A stretch of DNA of 64,000 bases from Rostrohypoxylon terebratum (taxonomy: Eukaryota > Ascomycota > Sordariomycetes > Xylariales > Hypoxylaceae): NCBI GenBank assembly GCA_022497145.1, contig MU385879.1, positions 62,001 through 126,000 on the forward strand. The letters run 5' to 3'. Numbering within the stretch: position 1 is the first letter of the stretch; each line of letters begins with the position of its first letter. Made by a program: the position numbers and the translations under genes. The notes under the pieces were generated by a model that saw only the letters and a list, made by a program, of their open reading frames with translations, was not told where the DNA came from and made no database searches. Below are positions 1 through 11,565 of the stretch, piece by piece.

Positions 1-400
1 GCTTCATCTCTGCCTATCCTTCTTATCCTTCCTATCCTTCCTCCCCTTTCCAACTTTTTCTTTCCCTGGACCTGGACACACCTTCATTCTGCCTTCTGCC
101 TTTTACGCCTTTTGCCATCCTCCCACTTCCTTTCTTCCGTCCATTCTTACTCTCGTTTTCCTTTCCCCTTTACATTCTATAATCCTCTTTATTGAAGTTT
201 TTAGCTTAGACCTAAAGATCTAAGAATGCAGTAGAAACTGCCACTCACCTCTTCTTTTTGACCTTGACCCTGACCCGATGGAACCCCGCGTACTCGTAAA
301 ACAATCGAAAGACAGAGCAAGCAAGGGATAATTTATTTACACGCTTATTCGATAGGTTCCTGCGTCCTGCATACATATGTGGGATTACTAAAGATTCAAA
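1..400 (+). promoter_or_regulatory. Pyrimidine-rich upstream region of the gene at 401
   Basis: No gene is seen here. The first 180 bases of the + strand are strongly C/T-rich, with repeated CCTT and TTCC runs. This is common in fungal promoters just upstream of transcription starts. The rest is probably 5' leader of the gene starting at 401. The TSS was not located. Confidence 0.4.
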
Positions 401-3052
401 ATGGGTTGGCTGAAATTCTTATCAAAGAAGTCCGTCGTTGTTTACAATCTAGAGGATGAAGGTCTCAAGGCTCAAGCTTATGATGAGACCGTGGCTGCTA
501 ATCCTCCAATCCGCGGTATGAGCCGAGTTCCCATCCCAGGAATTTGGTAAATCTCCGAGCTGACCTATCTCAAGGCACTTATCCGATAGCTGGCAACGGA
601 TCTAACATTTTGGAGAAATTCCAAAAATCCCATCCGCATTTAAGAGACAATAATTCAAATGTTTCTCCTCTACCGCATCCCGCACTTCCTCCATTCCTCG
701 AACGTCCCAACACGGCGCCGGCCCATCGAGCACCGGAAGGATCTGCCCGGCCAAAATCCCAGTCTGCGAACTCAGTAAAGCCATTACCACCTCCCAAGAA
801 AAGATATGGTCCCTATAAGCTCCCCTCAAAGCTGCCAGACGAGAAAAACGACAACTTATCAAGGAACTCAATCTTCAGCCTGCCATCACCAACTTTTGCC
901 CGCAATCGAAACTCTTCAATTTTCAGCACGGACTCGACATCAACTAGAAGATTCGTCGACCTTTTGGATGCCCAATCATTTATCAAGCCATCTGATTTTT
1001 ACGGTCGTGTCAAGGCCGCTGGCGCGAAGGACTATGGAGAGGATGTTGCAGACCGAAATATTCGTGAGAATAGGACCAGCGTTAATCCCGCGCAGGCCGA
1101 GGAAATCTTTGCCAAGAATTTCACGTTTCCTCGATTTGATGATGACAAAGATGACAACCGAACATTACCGTCAAGGAAAAGACATTCTGTTGGATCTGGA
1201 TTGCGGACCAAGTCGATTAGCTCTAATTTCCACAGCACATTGCCGGTGATCATGTCGCCAGAGCTTCCCCAGGAAAACGAGGATAAGGGCGCAACACAAT
1301 CGCTTCGAAAAGCTCCTCGCCGAAAATCATTGCATTCATATGTGCCCCCCTCTTCGGCTGAGCCCTGTATAGACAGGCTGAGAAGTGCTCCAACAAAACG
1401 AATAGAAGGGACAGAGCCAAACTACTTTCCCGACTCTCTTCGAGAGAAAGCTCGGCTCGTGGCCCGGGAGGATTTTGGAAACGGCTCATCTATGGACTTA
1501 GGCCGAGGAACCAAGTCAACACGCCGATCCAGAAATCCCCGCGAAACTCCCGCTTATGAACGTGATTCGGACGATGATGCCTTTTATGAGTGTCACGATT
1601 CTAGACGGGGCCCGCTAGTACAGGTGGACCAATATCGATCTACCAGGAGCTCTTCTAGGCGCAGATCCACGTCAAATGTATCGTCTCTGACTGCATTCAA
1701 ACAGCCATCTAAAAGTGGAAGTCAACAGACACCTCCGTCATCAAGTCGTAGGGGTTCTGTCGTTCAAAGCGGCTTTTTAGGAGTGGAGGAAGATTTACTT
1801 GTGAAGAAGCATCGCAAGTCGTTAAGGCGTGGATATGAAGCCGATTTTGACATTCATGATTCATTCTATGAATTCTCTTCGGTGCACGTTGAAGAACCGT
1901 CCGGTTAGTGACTTTTGAGATTTGCCTCGTGCGTCTCATCTTAGGAATAGACTACTGACATTTTACACAGAGCCGAAATTAGTCTACAGCCGCCCTGCTA
2001 GCAGAGATGAGCGGAGCCATCATGACCAAGCCCGAAGTATTGTTTCTGTGTCCGCAAAGAGCACCAAACACTTCGGCTTAGGAGATGTAGTTCCGGAACG
2101 AAGTAACAGTATTCGTCGCTGGTCACTAACTTCCGAAACAGGAGGTTCTACGCAGAGCTCGAACCCATTTAGGCCACAATCCGGACACACTACCAACACA
2201 TCTGTCGACCTTACGCCTCGTGTTCCATTACCAAAGACGGTTGAATTGCACAAAACTTCCTCTCTATCTGAAAGTAATCATGTATCACCTGAGAATCAGC
2301 CGGAGACCAGCATGCACGAGCCTCTATACTCGGAGGTCGACCCTGAGTTATTAGCTGGTCCTGGTCGACGACAACGCTCTACGGATTTTGTGATGGATGA
2401 AGACGACTCGTCGATTGATTCCTTTGACAACCCTCAGCATTCTGTAGGCGAGTTTGAGAAGGACCTTCTCTTCCAAGGCTACGGTTTCGAAGGATCGCAA
2501 CTACCCGGACTTCCAGGGCTATTCGACACAGGGGCACCGAAACCCAGAACAACACTATCTCAACGGACGCACTCATTCTCGGCATACGGAGACCCGTATC
2601 ATATACAAACTCTGAACCCCAACCTTGATTTTCCTTTCGGTTCTCAGTACCCGACTCGATCTTCGCACTACGCATCTCGCCCCGGATCATCTCGACTACG
2701 AATGCCGGAATTCAGCGATAGTGATTCAGAATTTGGCGGTGACTCCGAGCCTCAGTACGACTCTGAGGAAGACCTCAATTTCGATATTCCCATGACACGT
2801 TCGGCCGGTCCGAGGCCACAATCCTATAGCGCCAGAAGGCGATACGAAACGACTTCGGAACCGTTCAGGCAGGCCGACACCGTATTTCCTGACATCTCGA
2901 GAGTTGCGCATCTCCGTAGGGAATCAAAATCAAAGCAGCGCACGAGTACTGGCTCGCAACGCAAGTCGAAAGGCAAAGAGAAGGCAATCGACATTGGCAT
3001 TCCTAGGATCGGGTTGGATGACCCATCGAATTACGCAGATGCTGAGTCATGA
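401..3052 (+). CDS. Uncharacterised Ser-rich, mostly disordered protein (836 aa, 3 exons)
   Basis: Exons 401-515, 590-1903 and 1971-3052. Intron 1 (GTATGA...GCTGAC...ATAG) and intron 2 (GTTAGT...ACTGAC...ACAG) both keep frame, giving 836 residues. The start at 401 gives an N-terminus MGWLKFLSKKS and is the first ATG of the open frame. The protein is rich in Ser, Arg, Pro and Asp/Glu, with many Arg-Arg-x-Ser patches and acidic stretches such as SDSDSEFGGDSE. This is typical of a long, phosphorylatable, disordered protein. I recognise no domain, signal peptide or membrane segment. It resembles the conserved hypothetical proteins seen in Sordariomycete genomes, so no function is assigned. It converges on the Dicer-like gene, about 1 kb away. 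An alternative acceptor for intron 1 (CAAG at 574) also keeps frame and would add five residues. Confidence 0.8.
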
Positions 3053-4043
3053 GAGGACGGCGAGAATCCGCATTCGCATTAAGGCGCGACGTATACAGCG
3101 CACCTACCCCCCCATACCCCCCACACCCAACTTTCCCTATTCCATCATCATCTTTGGAAGCTATCAAACAGCATTCCTCCTTTCAACATGCACATGATTA
3201 TAATGACTACTTACTGTAATGGTTTCATGTTTGGCGCACTGAGCTGAGGCGGCTCGAGGCCCGGCGAGGCTCGGGCCCGGTTTTATACCCTTACGCCGCG
3301 GATAGGACCCGCAAGACAACTAGGTACGAGAAAGGGTTCACATCCACCTCTTAGGCGATTCATAGACGAGCGGTGGTAATTTTGCTTTTTTTTTTCTATC
3401 TAAAAGTGCTCGAATAAGTCTGATGACGACGACGACAACGATGACGCATAGTCACATGTTTGATGTTGTACTTAATTTACGTTTGATTACGCTGCTCACT
3501 ACCGCTTTTTTTTATGTTTTGAGAAACTCCGTGGAGATGTTGCATTGTACATGGGAGAGACGGAGAGACAGAGAGAACCCGTACGGATTGCGAGGAGTTC
3601 ATTATGAGATGAATAATAAGAGCAAATCGATGAAACGCACTTTTAAGATTGGTAGAGTGACTGAGTTTGTCCGGTGACCTAGAATTGCTTCGATTAGAGG
3701 AAAAATTGAATGAAATTGCCGTTGACTTTGCTGGGAAAGTTCATGATCATCGGTGTTCGGACGTCCGGACGGCCGGCGACAGCACGGAGGCCGCCAACCA
3801 CCCGCCAATTCGACTAATGTAAGTAGAATACAATTTCTGATCACACTTTAGGGGCACGGGAAGTCGCATTGAGTTATAGGATCGTCACCTTTTATTAGTA
3901 GTCTACAAGTCTACATACATACCTAGGACCTAGTAGGTAGGTAGGTTGGTAAGGTACCTAAGGTAGCTAACTAGCAACCACCTACCTGCGTACCTAAGTA
4001 ATTAACTCATATTTCGAGCCCATCCCCAAGAATCCAGTACGTG
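3053..4043. other. Convergent intergenic region with TACCTA-type repeats
   Basis: This is 1 kb between two convergent stop codons, so it should contain both 3' UTRs. Positions 3895-4015 are dense in CCTAGG, TACCTA and GTAGGTAGG words, the same short palindromic vocabulary seen in other intergenic parts of the window. No gene is supported. Small frames at 3423-3677 and 4041-4661 are low-complexity or antisense shadows. Confidence 0.5.
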
Positions 4044-7000
4044 CTAGACGGCAGTAGTATGCGCCAAGGGATCCGCACTCTGGGCCTCCTCAGGCGAGCA
4101 TCCGCAACCGAAAGCCCTCTTATACCCATCGACGTCCATACCCTGCAGGATATTCATGATTTTCTTCGCGGCGGCGATCTTGGCGTACCTACCGCTAGCG
4201 GCGGTAGCGTGTTCGCGGACCTGGCCGTGGATAATGACGCCGCAGAGGACCTGGTTGTGGCCGACGGGGGCGCCCTCGACCTCGATCTCGCGGATCATGA
4301 GGCGCCAGTTGGCGCAGCGGAAGTGCAGCTGCAGCATGTTGGCGAGGAAGGTGACGGGGTGTCGGTTGGCGAAGGTGTCGTAGATGTGCATGTCCTCGAA
4401 GTAGGGCCGCATGTGCGTGTCGAAGAAGCGGCGCACTTGCCCGTAGTCGAACCCGCTATCCACAAAGAGTGCGCCGACGTACGCTTCGACGATGTCGGGG
4501 AGTGCCTTGGGCGGTCGCTGCACCTCGACCCAGAAGTTTCGGGCGTACGAGGCGCGGCCGAGATTAGCCGATTCGGCTTCCTCTTCTGCTTTTTTGCGCG
4601 CCTCCACGATCGCGGCCACGTATTCCGCAATTTCTCTCTGCAGCCCGCCCGTCATCGATAGCATGTGTTTCTGTAGGCCAAGAGATACGCAGAGGCAGCC
4701 GAGGTATTGATTCGACACCATGGCCATCTTGTGCTCGGTCAACCACTGGGGATCTGCGCCCGTGTATCGATGGAATAAAAAGTCGACGCAGACTATGTCG
4801 AGCAATGCATCTCCGAGAAACTCCAATCGCTGGTAACTGGGAATCCGTTCGTAAATAGTACCGTAGGATGGATGCATGAATGCACTGCGTAAAAGACGGG
4901 GATATTTGAATTCGTAGCCGAGCACCTCTTTGATCTGCCTGGCGACTTCTCGTTGGACGGCCGTGGCTTCAGCGCTCTGCCACTCCGGGACTTGGTATGC
5001 CTTGTAATAATCCTCGTATACCATCATTCTGTGGTTTGGATGGTTGACAAACTTAGTCACGGCCTGGATAGCCAAGTCAAAGCTATCCTGCTCGTAGCTC
5101 GTAAGATAGCATGCCCCGATGAGTGCCTCGCAAACGTCAGCAATTGACTTATCTGCAAGCGTATGAAATCCCCTGCCGCTGCCCTTTCTCCCCATGATGC
5201 TATTATTCTGCTTGCCTCGTAGTAGTTCCAAGCCATCTGGGTACCATATTCGTCGGTTGAACCCTTTCGACCTAACTGATTCCTCGAGTTTTAAGTCGAG
5301 TGCATTATTGAAGAGGTTTTTGTTGCAAATAAGCAACATACGATCAACATGGTATTGGAATTCGTTGCTATCGGGGATTTGAGAAAACAGAGCAATTGTT
5401 GTGCTCATTTTTAAAAAGGAATCGCCAAGGAATTCGAGACGTTCGTAATTCTTTCCCATGCCTCGTTGTATGTTCACCTGCTCCTCTGAATGTTCTTCGG
5501 TGTTGTCGCTATCTTTCGTCATAGCCTCAAGGGCGAGGTCAGGACGAATGTTGAGGGATAGAGATTGGCATAATTCTAGCACTATAAGACTTGTCTCGAG
5601 TCGGTAGATTATTGCGGGCAAATTGTACGCCATAGCAATTATATCAATCGGTAGCTGAAATGTTATTAAGCTTCAAAATCGCCTTCTGTAAATACGAGAG
5701 GACTTACCGGAGATATCTTCAAAGTCTCAAAGATGAGAAAACATCTTCGTTCTACATCTTCAGGTTGATCGAGCTCATCGAGTAGATTTCGCCGAAGTGG
5801 AATGTATTCGGCCTCTACCACAGGCAAATCGGAACGCACTACCAGTTTAGATCGTGTCCTAGACCATAAACTGATACTGAAGTTCCAAATATCTACTGGA
5901 ATCCCTTTCATGCCCCTTGCGCCTTGTTTCCTGGGCACTTTGGAAGGCGCCGGGTCGGTTGGTTTGAGATCTGGGCGGCGACGAATTGTGTAAAATTTAC
6001 GCGAACCGTCATATGGGTCAATGACGAACCGGTTCTCGAAGAATTCATCCGGTTGATTTTCCGAATCGAGATATTTAGGCGTGGCTTGAAGCATGGCGAG
6101 ACATTCCCAATCAATGATGGCGCGGATACCATCAATACCAGTAAAATCATAGTCGTGGGAATATTTAAGCGGTACAAGGAAATATGGCATCTTTTCCGGT
6201 GCCGATGCATATTCCTTACTAAATATCTCATCGAATATTTTAAGCGTAAAATGATTCATTTGCTCGATATCCTCAGGTGCTACCTCTAGGACACCAGGGA
6301 GAGGCATGCATTCTATATCCGACGTGCGCTGCTGATCGAAGAACAAAGGGAATTTGGCTATTTGCGGGAGTGGACATCTTGTGAGAATAGCTAGAGGTCT
6401 TGATGGTTTTCCTAGGGCTTCCGGAGAAGTCATCTTCAACACCGTTATAAACAATTTCTCCGGCATACCTCGATTGCTCCACATCTCGGGCTTTGTGCGC
6501 ATAGGGTACTCAGCCCGTTTCTTCGAACTGATCGCCAGATGGGCGTTACGCATACTCGGAAGCTTTTTAGTAAATGTTGATTGTAAGTAGTCGTCAAGAT
6601 ACTTCTTTTTCTTGAGTTGTAAGCACATGTCAAATGCTGCCGCGCACTTGGCGACTTGTTTAGATGATGCTCGGCACCCGACTATGCTTTTGATTGGAGA
6701 AGTATCCGGCAGAAGAACCTCACATTCGAATTCACGGCCAACGCTTCTGATGATGTAATCCGGAGTGTAGATAGTGTCTAATGGCCGTGGCAAGGTTGAG
6801 ACGAAGTTAGCTAGGATTGTGAGGCTAATTTTGTAGGTCAATTTCGCACGAGTCGAAGGTACAATATAGGTACGGAGACTCTTTTCTCTGGAGAGGAAAT
6901 AGTCTATTTTGTAATCATTGCCGGTAATAACCCGATCTTCGGATAACGTGCTGTAAAAGTTGCGAAGTCGAGCTTCGCTATCTTCATTTTCGAATATTGT

Positions 7001-8939
7001 TTGTACTTGGCCCTGGTTAGTGAATTCGACCATATGGAAAAATTTGGAGTCCTTTCGTCGGGCACGACCCCTTGATTGAACGTATTGGATCATCGTCTTG
7101 CATAAATCAAATCGGATGATGATGTTACAATCAGGAATGTCGATGCCTTCTTCGCCAACACTCGTGGAAAACAAGCAGTTAATATCGCCAGTTCGAAATT
7201 GGTACATGGTGACGAATTGGTCTTTCAGCGTCATCCCCATATCGCCCGAGTCAGTACTTGCTCCTAACTGCACTTAAGTCAGCAATAATAATTAAAATAA
7301 AATTTATTATACATACCAGCATTCCAGGCTTAATATCTGGCAACTTTATAGTCAACTGCTTCAGAAGATCAGTTAGCAACATCGCAGTAAGGCGCTGTTC
7401 CGTGAATACGATGCATTTATCCTCCGCCGGATCCATATGTCTTTCAAGCGCTCCGATCAATGTTTCGACCTTCTGAGAGAGATGAAAAGGACTGCGGTCG
7501 GGTGTAGGCATCGAATGTTCTGCCACTACTTGATACGCTTCTCTAACGGCCGTTCTTTCAGCATCGAGGGCAGCTATCGGAAGCTGCACTTTTCCAGACG
7601 TGAAATTTTTCTCAGTCTTCGCCTCTAGCTTTTGGGCTTCCTGTTCCGTGAGGCATATTTTCCAAACTCGATCTGCACACCAGCGGCCCAATTCCGTAGT
7701 ACAGTTCCTGGAGTAAGAGAATAGTCTTCTGAATGCATCGTTATGTCCGACCAGCTTATGCAGCTTCTTCCAAAGCGGAGTTTCGAAGGGTTCTGACGGT
7801 TTAGCATAATTTAATATATCTTCGGTGGGCCTGTTGATAGAGGACCTTGCATAGACCGAGAGATCAGCAACTGTAGCTATCTCACTGTGCAAGAGCCCCT
7901 CCAATTTGGCGGCAGCAGACGTAACGTCTGTTTTAGCATCGACGGGCGACGCAGTCATGCCTAGAATTCTTGGCCGTCTTTGGTCTCCTTCTTCTAGGGA
8001 AGCATAGAAATCCTTGATGATCCTGGCGTACGGATGGTTCTTCTTAGTATGATGAGCCTCGTCAAATATGAGAAGATTAATATTCTCCATCTTAACGAAA
8101 GAATGATGGAGGCACGAGAGCAGAATCTCTGCGGTGCATACTATCACCATACTCTCCTCAGCCCTCTTCTGCCAGAAATCGCGTGTGAGGGCAAAACCTC
8201 CAGAATTTCCGTGGATTCGCTGGACTGCATGATCAAGGTTGGCCTTAAGAACCTCGTATTGCTGATGGACCAATGCCACTTTATCCACCTAAGAAGATGT
8301 CAGTACACTATCGAAGGTATAATTATAGGGTATACTTACCAAGAAGAAAGCAACTCGGGGCGTCTTGCCGGTGCTTCTATCCTCCAGCTCCTGGTCGAGA
8401 ATATGGCGAAGTAGGAGGGCAGCGATGAGAGTTTTCCCGGTCCCTACGATCGAGATTAATGTACAATTCATACTAAAATTCGAGTTACACAGTGAATTGG
8501 GCGTACCAGTATCGAGGACGGCAATGATATTCTTCTGCTTCGCTCTCTCGAATATCTCAATCTGGTACTCTCTTGGACTCGAGATAATCTTATCACTTTC
8601 CGCCTCTCGCACGAGCACATGCATGGACTTCTCGTCACGCTTCGTATCCGGACCAAGAGTAGAATAAATTAGCTTCTCTTGATGATCTCTCATGAACTGA
8701 GAGAATTTCATATTGTCTAACACTTTTCGAGTTCCCCCGTGAGGCTCTTCTGCCTCTATAGGAGGGGGGACATCTTCTTCAGAACCAGAATCTTCGTCGA
8801 TGTTCGAATGAGAACTGGCCTCTGTCACCGGAGATCGCGATGAGCTAGGACTAGGACTAGGGCTAGGACTGATGCTAGCAGCTCCTGGCAAGGGCAAGCC
8901 TGGCGATAGCATCTTGTGATGAGGGTCCACGGTGCCCAT
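4044..8939 (-). CDS. dcl1: Dicer-like protein 1 (1559 aa, 5 exons)
   Basis: This is an RNA-silencing ribonuclease that cuts double-stranded RNA into small RNAs. Exons on the minus strand are 8939-8507, 8443-8340, 8288-7317, 7267-5708 and 5654-4044, and all joins keep frame. A Ser/Pro-rich N-terminus is followed by a superfamily II helicase. Its Walker A is LDTGTGKT (about 142-149), its DEAH box is near 255-258, and motif VI QSRGRARR is near 567-574. A Dicer dimerisation (DUF283-like) region lies at about 650-745. Two RNase III domains carry the RLEFLGD signature (about 1095 and 1299) and the second acidic motifs (near 1191 and 1406). The C-terminus looks like a dsRNA-binding fold (about 1460-1525) followed by a GCGC cysteine motif. 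The long N-terminus and the helicase wording (ELEDRSTGK, DKVALVHQQ) fit DCL1 rather than DCL2. In Neurospora DCL-1 acts in quelling and meiotic silencing. The usual length is 1500-1600 aa. All catalytic acidic motifs are present, so the gene looks functional. Confidence 0.95.
8444..8506 (-). other. Frame-neutral 63-nt intron inside the Dicer Walker A codon
   Basis: On the minus strand the donor GTACGC follows codon ACT-G and the acceptor is CGTAG. Removal creates LDTG-TGKT. The intron is 63 nt with no in-frame stop, so an unspliced transcript would encode 21 extra residues in the P-loop without a frameshift. Confidence 0.8.
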
Positions 8940-10061
8940 TCGTGCTTAGTGACGTATGTTGAGTCGGTTGAGTCGGTTGTGCTTTAGGCTCATACGTGGA
9001 AGAAAAGGAAGAAAAGGGTACTAGGTAGAGTTATGTAACTTTCAATCTTAAGTTTTTAACGATGAGTTATATAGGACATCAAGGGAAGTAGCACCTAAAA
9101 GATTTTGAAGATCGAATGAAAAGGTCGATTCAAGGTTGATTGGTAGGTGCGAGATGAGTAGAGAGGGTACTTGCCAAACATTAGGTGCTTTTAAAATGCT
9201 GTGTAACAATGTGAATTTACTAGTACGATTGAAACCTTATAATGACTGATTGCCCAGGTGAACAGTGCTATCAATCATGTATTTGATTGAGAGAATTTTT
9301 GACGGAAGTCGATTAAAAATAGTTATCTTGATCGAAGAAGCCATGTTCGTACTGTCTAGCAAAACCAATACCCATCTATATGAGGGATGATTAGCTCGCT
9401 CACTTTATACTTACCATTACAATAAAGCAATAGCATCCGCAGATTGTTTGTGGCTTATGAAACTTGACTGTTTGATTTTGATGGCTATTGTGAACAGGTA
9501 TATTTTCAAAGTAAAACACTGCCCTTTAGTAAAGGTCGCACTGAGAAGAATACTGAGAAGAATATGGGAGGATAGCAAATCCTCTTGTGTGCAATGCACG
9601 TCTCCATAGTCGACGGTCATCCATGACCATTTCGTATGGTAACAAGAAATTGACATCTTTGCATAGTAATCGAAAAATGGTGTGAATTCACTGTTTCCAT
9701 GTCGGTAGACGATGTTTTCAATTTGAGTTTCTTCAGCTTGGGCGTCGTCTCGTTAGATGTAATTATGCACTTGCTTGATAAGCCTAATATACAAATATTA
9801 AGTCGGAATATGCATATAAAATAGTAAGCTTGTACCTTTGTACTCTATATTTGGTGCTCGGACCACTTTTCAAGATCTGGAGAATCCCTGCCATATCGAT
9901 TGGTGCCGCTGACGTTTTGATCTCATCACCAATCTCATCCATCAAAAAGCACCTACACAACGTTGAAGGAAAATTGGATTATTAGAGGTTTACTCATCTA
10001 ATTCCCTCAAGACCACCGTTCTGTAATACCGCACCTAACCACGGCCAATGATTCTACAATC
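8940..10061. other. Divergent intergenic region between dcl1 and TAP42
   Basis: This region separates two divergent genes and should hold both promoters and 5' leaders. It is AT-rich around 9200-9500. I see no supportable coding region, RNA gene or repeat. The short minus-strand frame at 9417-9656 lacks any recognisable feature. Confidence 0.5.
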
Positions 10062-10065
10062 ATGA
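10048..10065 (+). promoter_or_regulatory. Five-codon upstream ORF overlapping the TAP42 start codon
   Basis: ATG at 10048 opens the frame ATT CTA CAA TCA and stops at TGA 10063-10065. That stop overlaps the main ATG (10062-10064) in an ATGA arrangement. If the leader is not spliced here, scanning ribosomes meet this ATG first. Translation of TAP42 would then rely on leaky scanning or on termination-reinitiation. The overlap is read directly from sequence. The regulatory role is inference. Confidence 0.55.
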
Positions 10066-11150
10066 GTCAAGAGTCAAGGACACTAAAATCGGCTTTCGAG
10101 GCTGCCGAGAAACAACGGATCGCATTGGAGGGAGCTTGTGAGGCAAACTCACCTACCTTTCACGAAGACCTAGCGGAGGCCCTAAAACTATACCACGAAT
10201 GCATTCAGATCATCAACAAGATTTCCTTATTTAGCCCCAATGAGGAACTTGAAGACATCAGTACATCGGACCTCCCTTACTTATTGGTCAATTATCACAT
10301 CGCTGAATTACTTCAGAAGGTCTCTACACCAACGCCTTCAGCAAGAAAGGCGGCATTAAAGGAGACTCGGGAGGCATATGAACAATTCTTACATCTTCTC
10401 GATGATTATTCTATATTATCACCGTCAGATGCAAAGCTCTTTGCCGCTTATAACGAAGACCCTGATGCCTTCTCTACAATATCAGCTGCCGACCCTGCGG
10501 CTAGACGGAATGCTAAGATCGCCAACTTCAAGGCGGAAAAAGAGTTGAAAAACAAGCTAGCTTACATGCGAAGCTCTCCGCGATATTTGGAAGATGGAGG
10601 GGACGAAGATGCTGTCCGCGAGCTATACCTCACTAACATCGCGTTTTGCACGCATATGGCGTTTCAAGGATTGGAGGGCATTAACCGAGAGATGGAGATA
10701 TTGGCACAAGCGCCACTTCCCTTGATGCCAACATTGTCGACGGTCGAAGATGACGAGCGACGTCGCAAGGCATCACTTGACAAGGTAGCATACTCGGAAA
10801 GATTAGACACACCCTTGAATGGCCTCTCATCCATGAATAAAGGCCCGCTTCTCAGCAAAGAAGGAAAACCCCTGCGACCTTTCACTCTGACCTCTAATCG
10901 ACAAGAACTTCAGCAAGGCGTTTTTCGCCCCGGTCACAATCTCCCTACCATGAGCATCGACGAGTATCTAGAGGAGGAGCGAAGAAGAGGCAATATCATT
11001 GAGGGTGGCGGAGAGGCTAGCGGAAGACAGCCCGAGCCGGATGAGGATAATTACGAGAAAGCAGATGCTGAGACGATGAAGGCGCGAGAGTGGGATGAAT
11101 TCAAGGAAGAAAACCCTAAAGGAAGCGGAAATACGCTGAACAGGGGTTAG
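10062..11150 (+). CDS. TAP42/alpha4-like PP2A-associated regulatory protein (362 aa)
   Basis: Single-exon gene. TAP42 family proteins bind the catalytic subunits of type 2A phosphatases in the cytosol and link them to TOR signalling. The N-terminal two thirds are the family's helical repeat region, with the segments EDLAEALKLYHECIQIINK, SDLPYLLVNYHIAELL and ARRNAKIANFKAEKELKNKL, the last being the usual basic phosphatase-contact region. The C-terminus carries the conserved tail with MSIDEYLEEERRRGNII and a final acidic/basic stretch (NYEKADAETMKAREWDEFKEENPKGSGN). The length fits fungal TAP42/TapA proteins (about 350-370 aa). The start at 10062 is the first ATG in this frame and overlaps a short upstream ORF. 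The next gene on the same strand, CDC73, lies 415 bp downstream. Confidence 0.93.
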   Translation: MSQESRTLKSAFEAAEKQRIALEGACEANSPTFHEDLAEALKLYHECIQIINKISLFSPNEELEDISTSDLPYLLVNYHIAELLQKVSTPTPSARKAALKETREAYEQFLHLLDDYSILSPSDAKLFAAYNEDPDAFSTISAADPAARRNAKIANFKAEKELKNKLAYMRSSPRYLEDGGDEDAVRELYLTNIAFCTHMAFQGLEGINREMEILAQAPLPLMPTLSTVEDDERRRKASLDKVAYSERLDTPLNGLSSMNKGPLLSKEGKPLRPFTLTSNRQELQQGVFRPGHNLPTMSIDEYLEEERRRGNIIEGGGEASGRQPEPDEDNYEKADAETMKAREWDEFKEENPKGSGNTLNRG

Positions 11151-11565
11151 TTAATGGCAGATGTGCAATACCGCACGACATTAATGAATGAAATAAATAA
11201 TCAAACAATGAGAAGGAAGCAATAGCTTCCAAATTCTCGACCCAAATGCTCTCATGCTTCTAACCGTAAAAACGATATCGCAGAATATCGCTCTAAGAAG
11301 ATTATTAATATAACCACACACACATGGTCCAAGCGTTTATGCGTGAATGCGAATATGTACTAGGTAGCCTCGTATGTACATTCAAAGCTTATTACCTTAG
11401 TAGCTTTAGAATTCTGAATCAGAAGTTAGAACCAACCTTGAAGCTTCTGATTTCTATCAATGAATTCGTAATCTTTCCAACATCGCATTTGTCAGCTTCC
11501 GTCATCTCGACAACAACTTCCAGCGGCTGACGGTAGCAATACTTTTGGGTTGTTCATTCGTGACA
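11151..11565. other. Intergenic spacer TAP42-CDC73
   Basis: 415 bp between two + strand genes. It is AT-rich and holds the 3' UTR of TAP42 and the promoter/leader of CDC73. No other feature is seen. Confidence 0.4.

Noticed and set aside
4041..4661. 206-codon + strand frame antisense to the last dcl1 exon
   Set aside because: It is a mirror of the GC-rich RNase III/dsRBD coding region, with no family similarity of its own.
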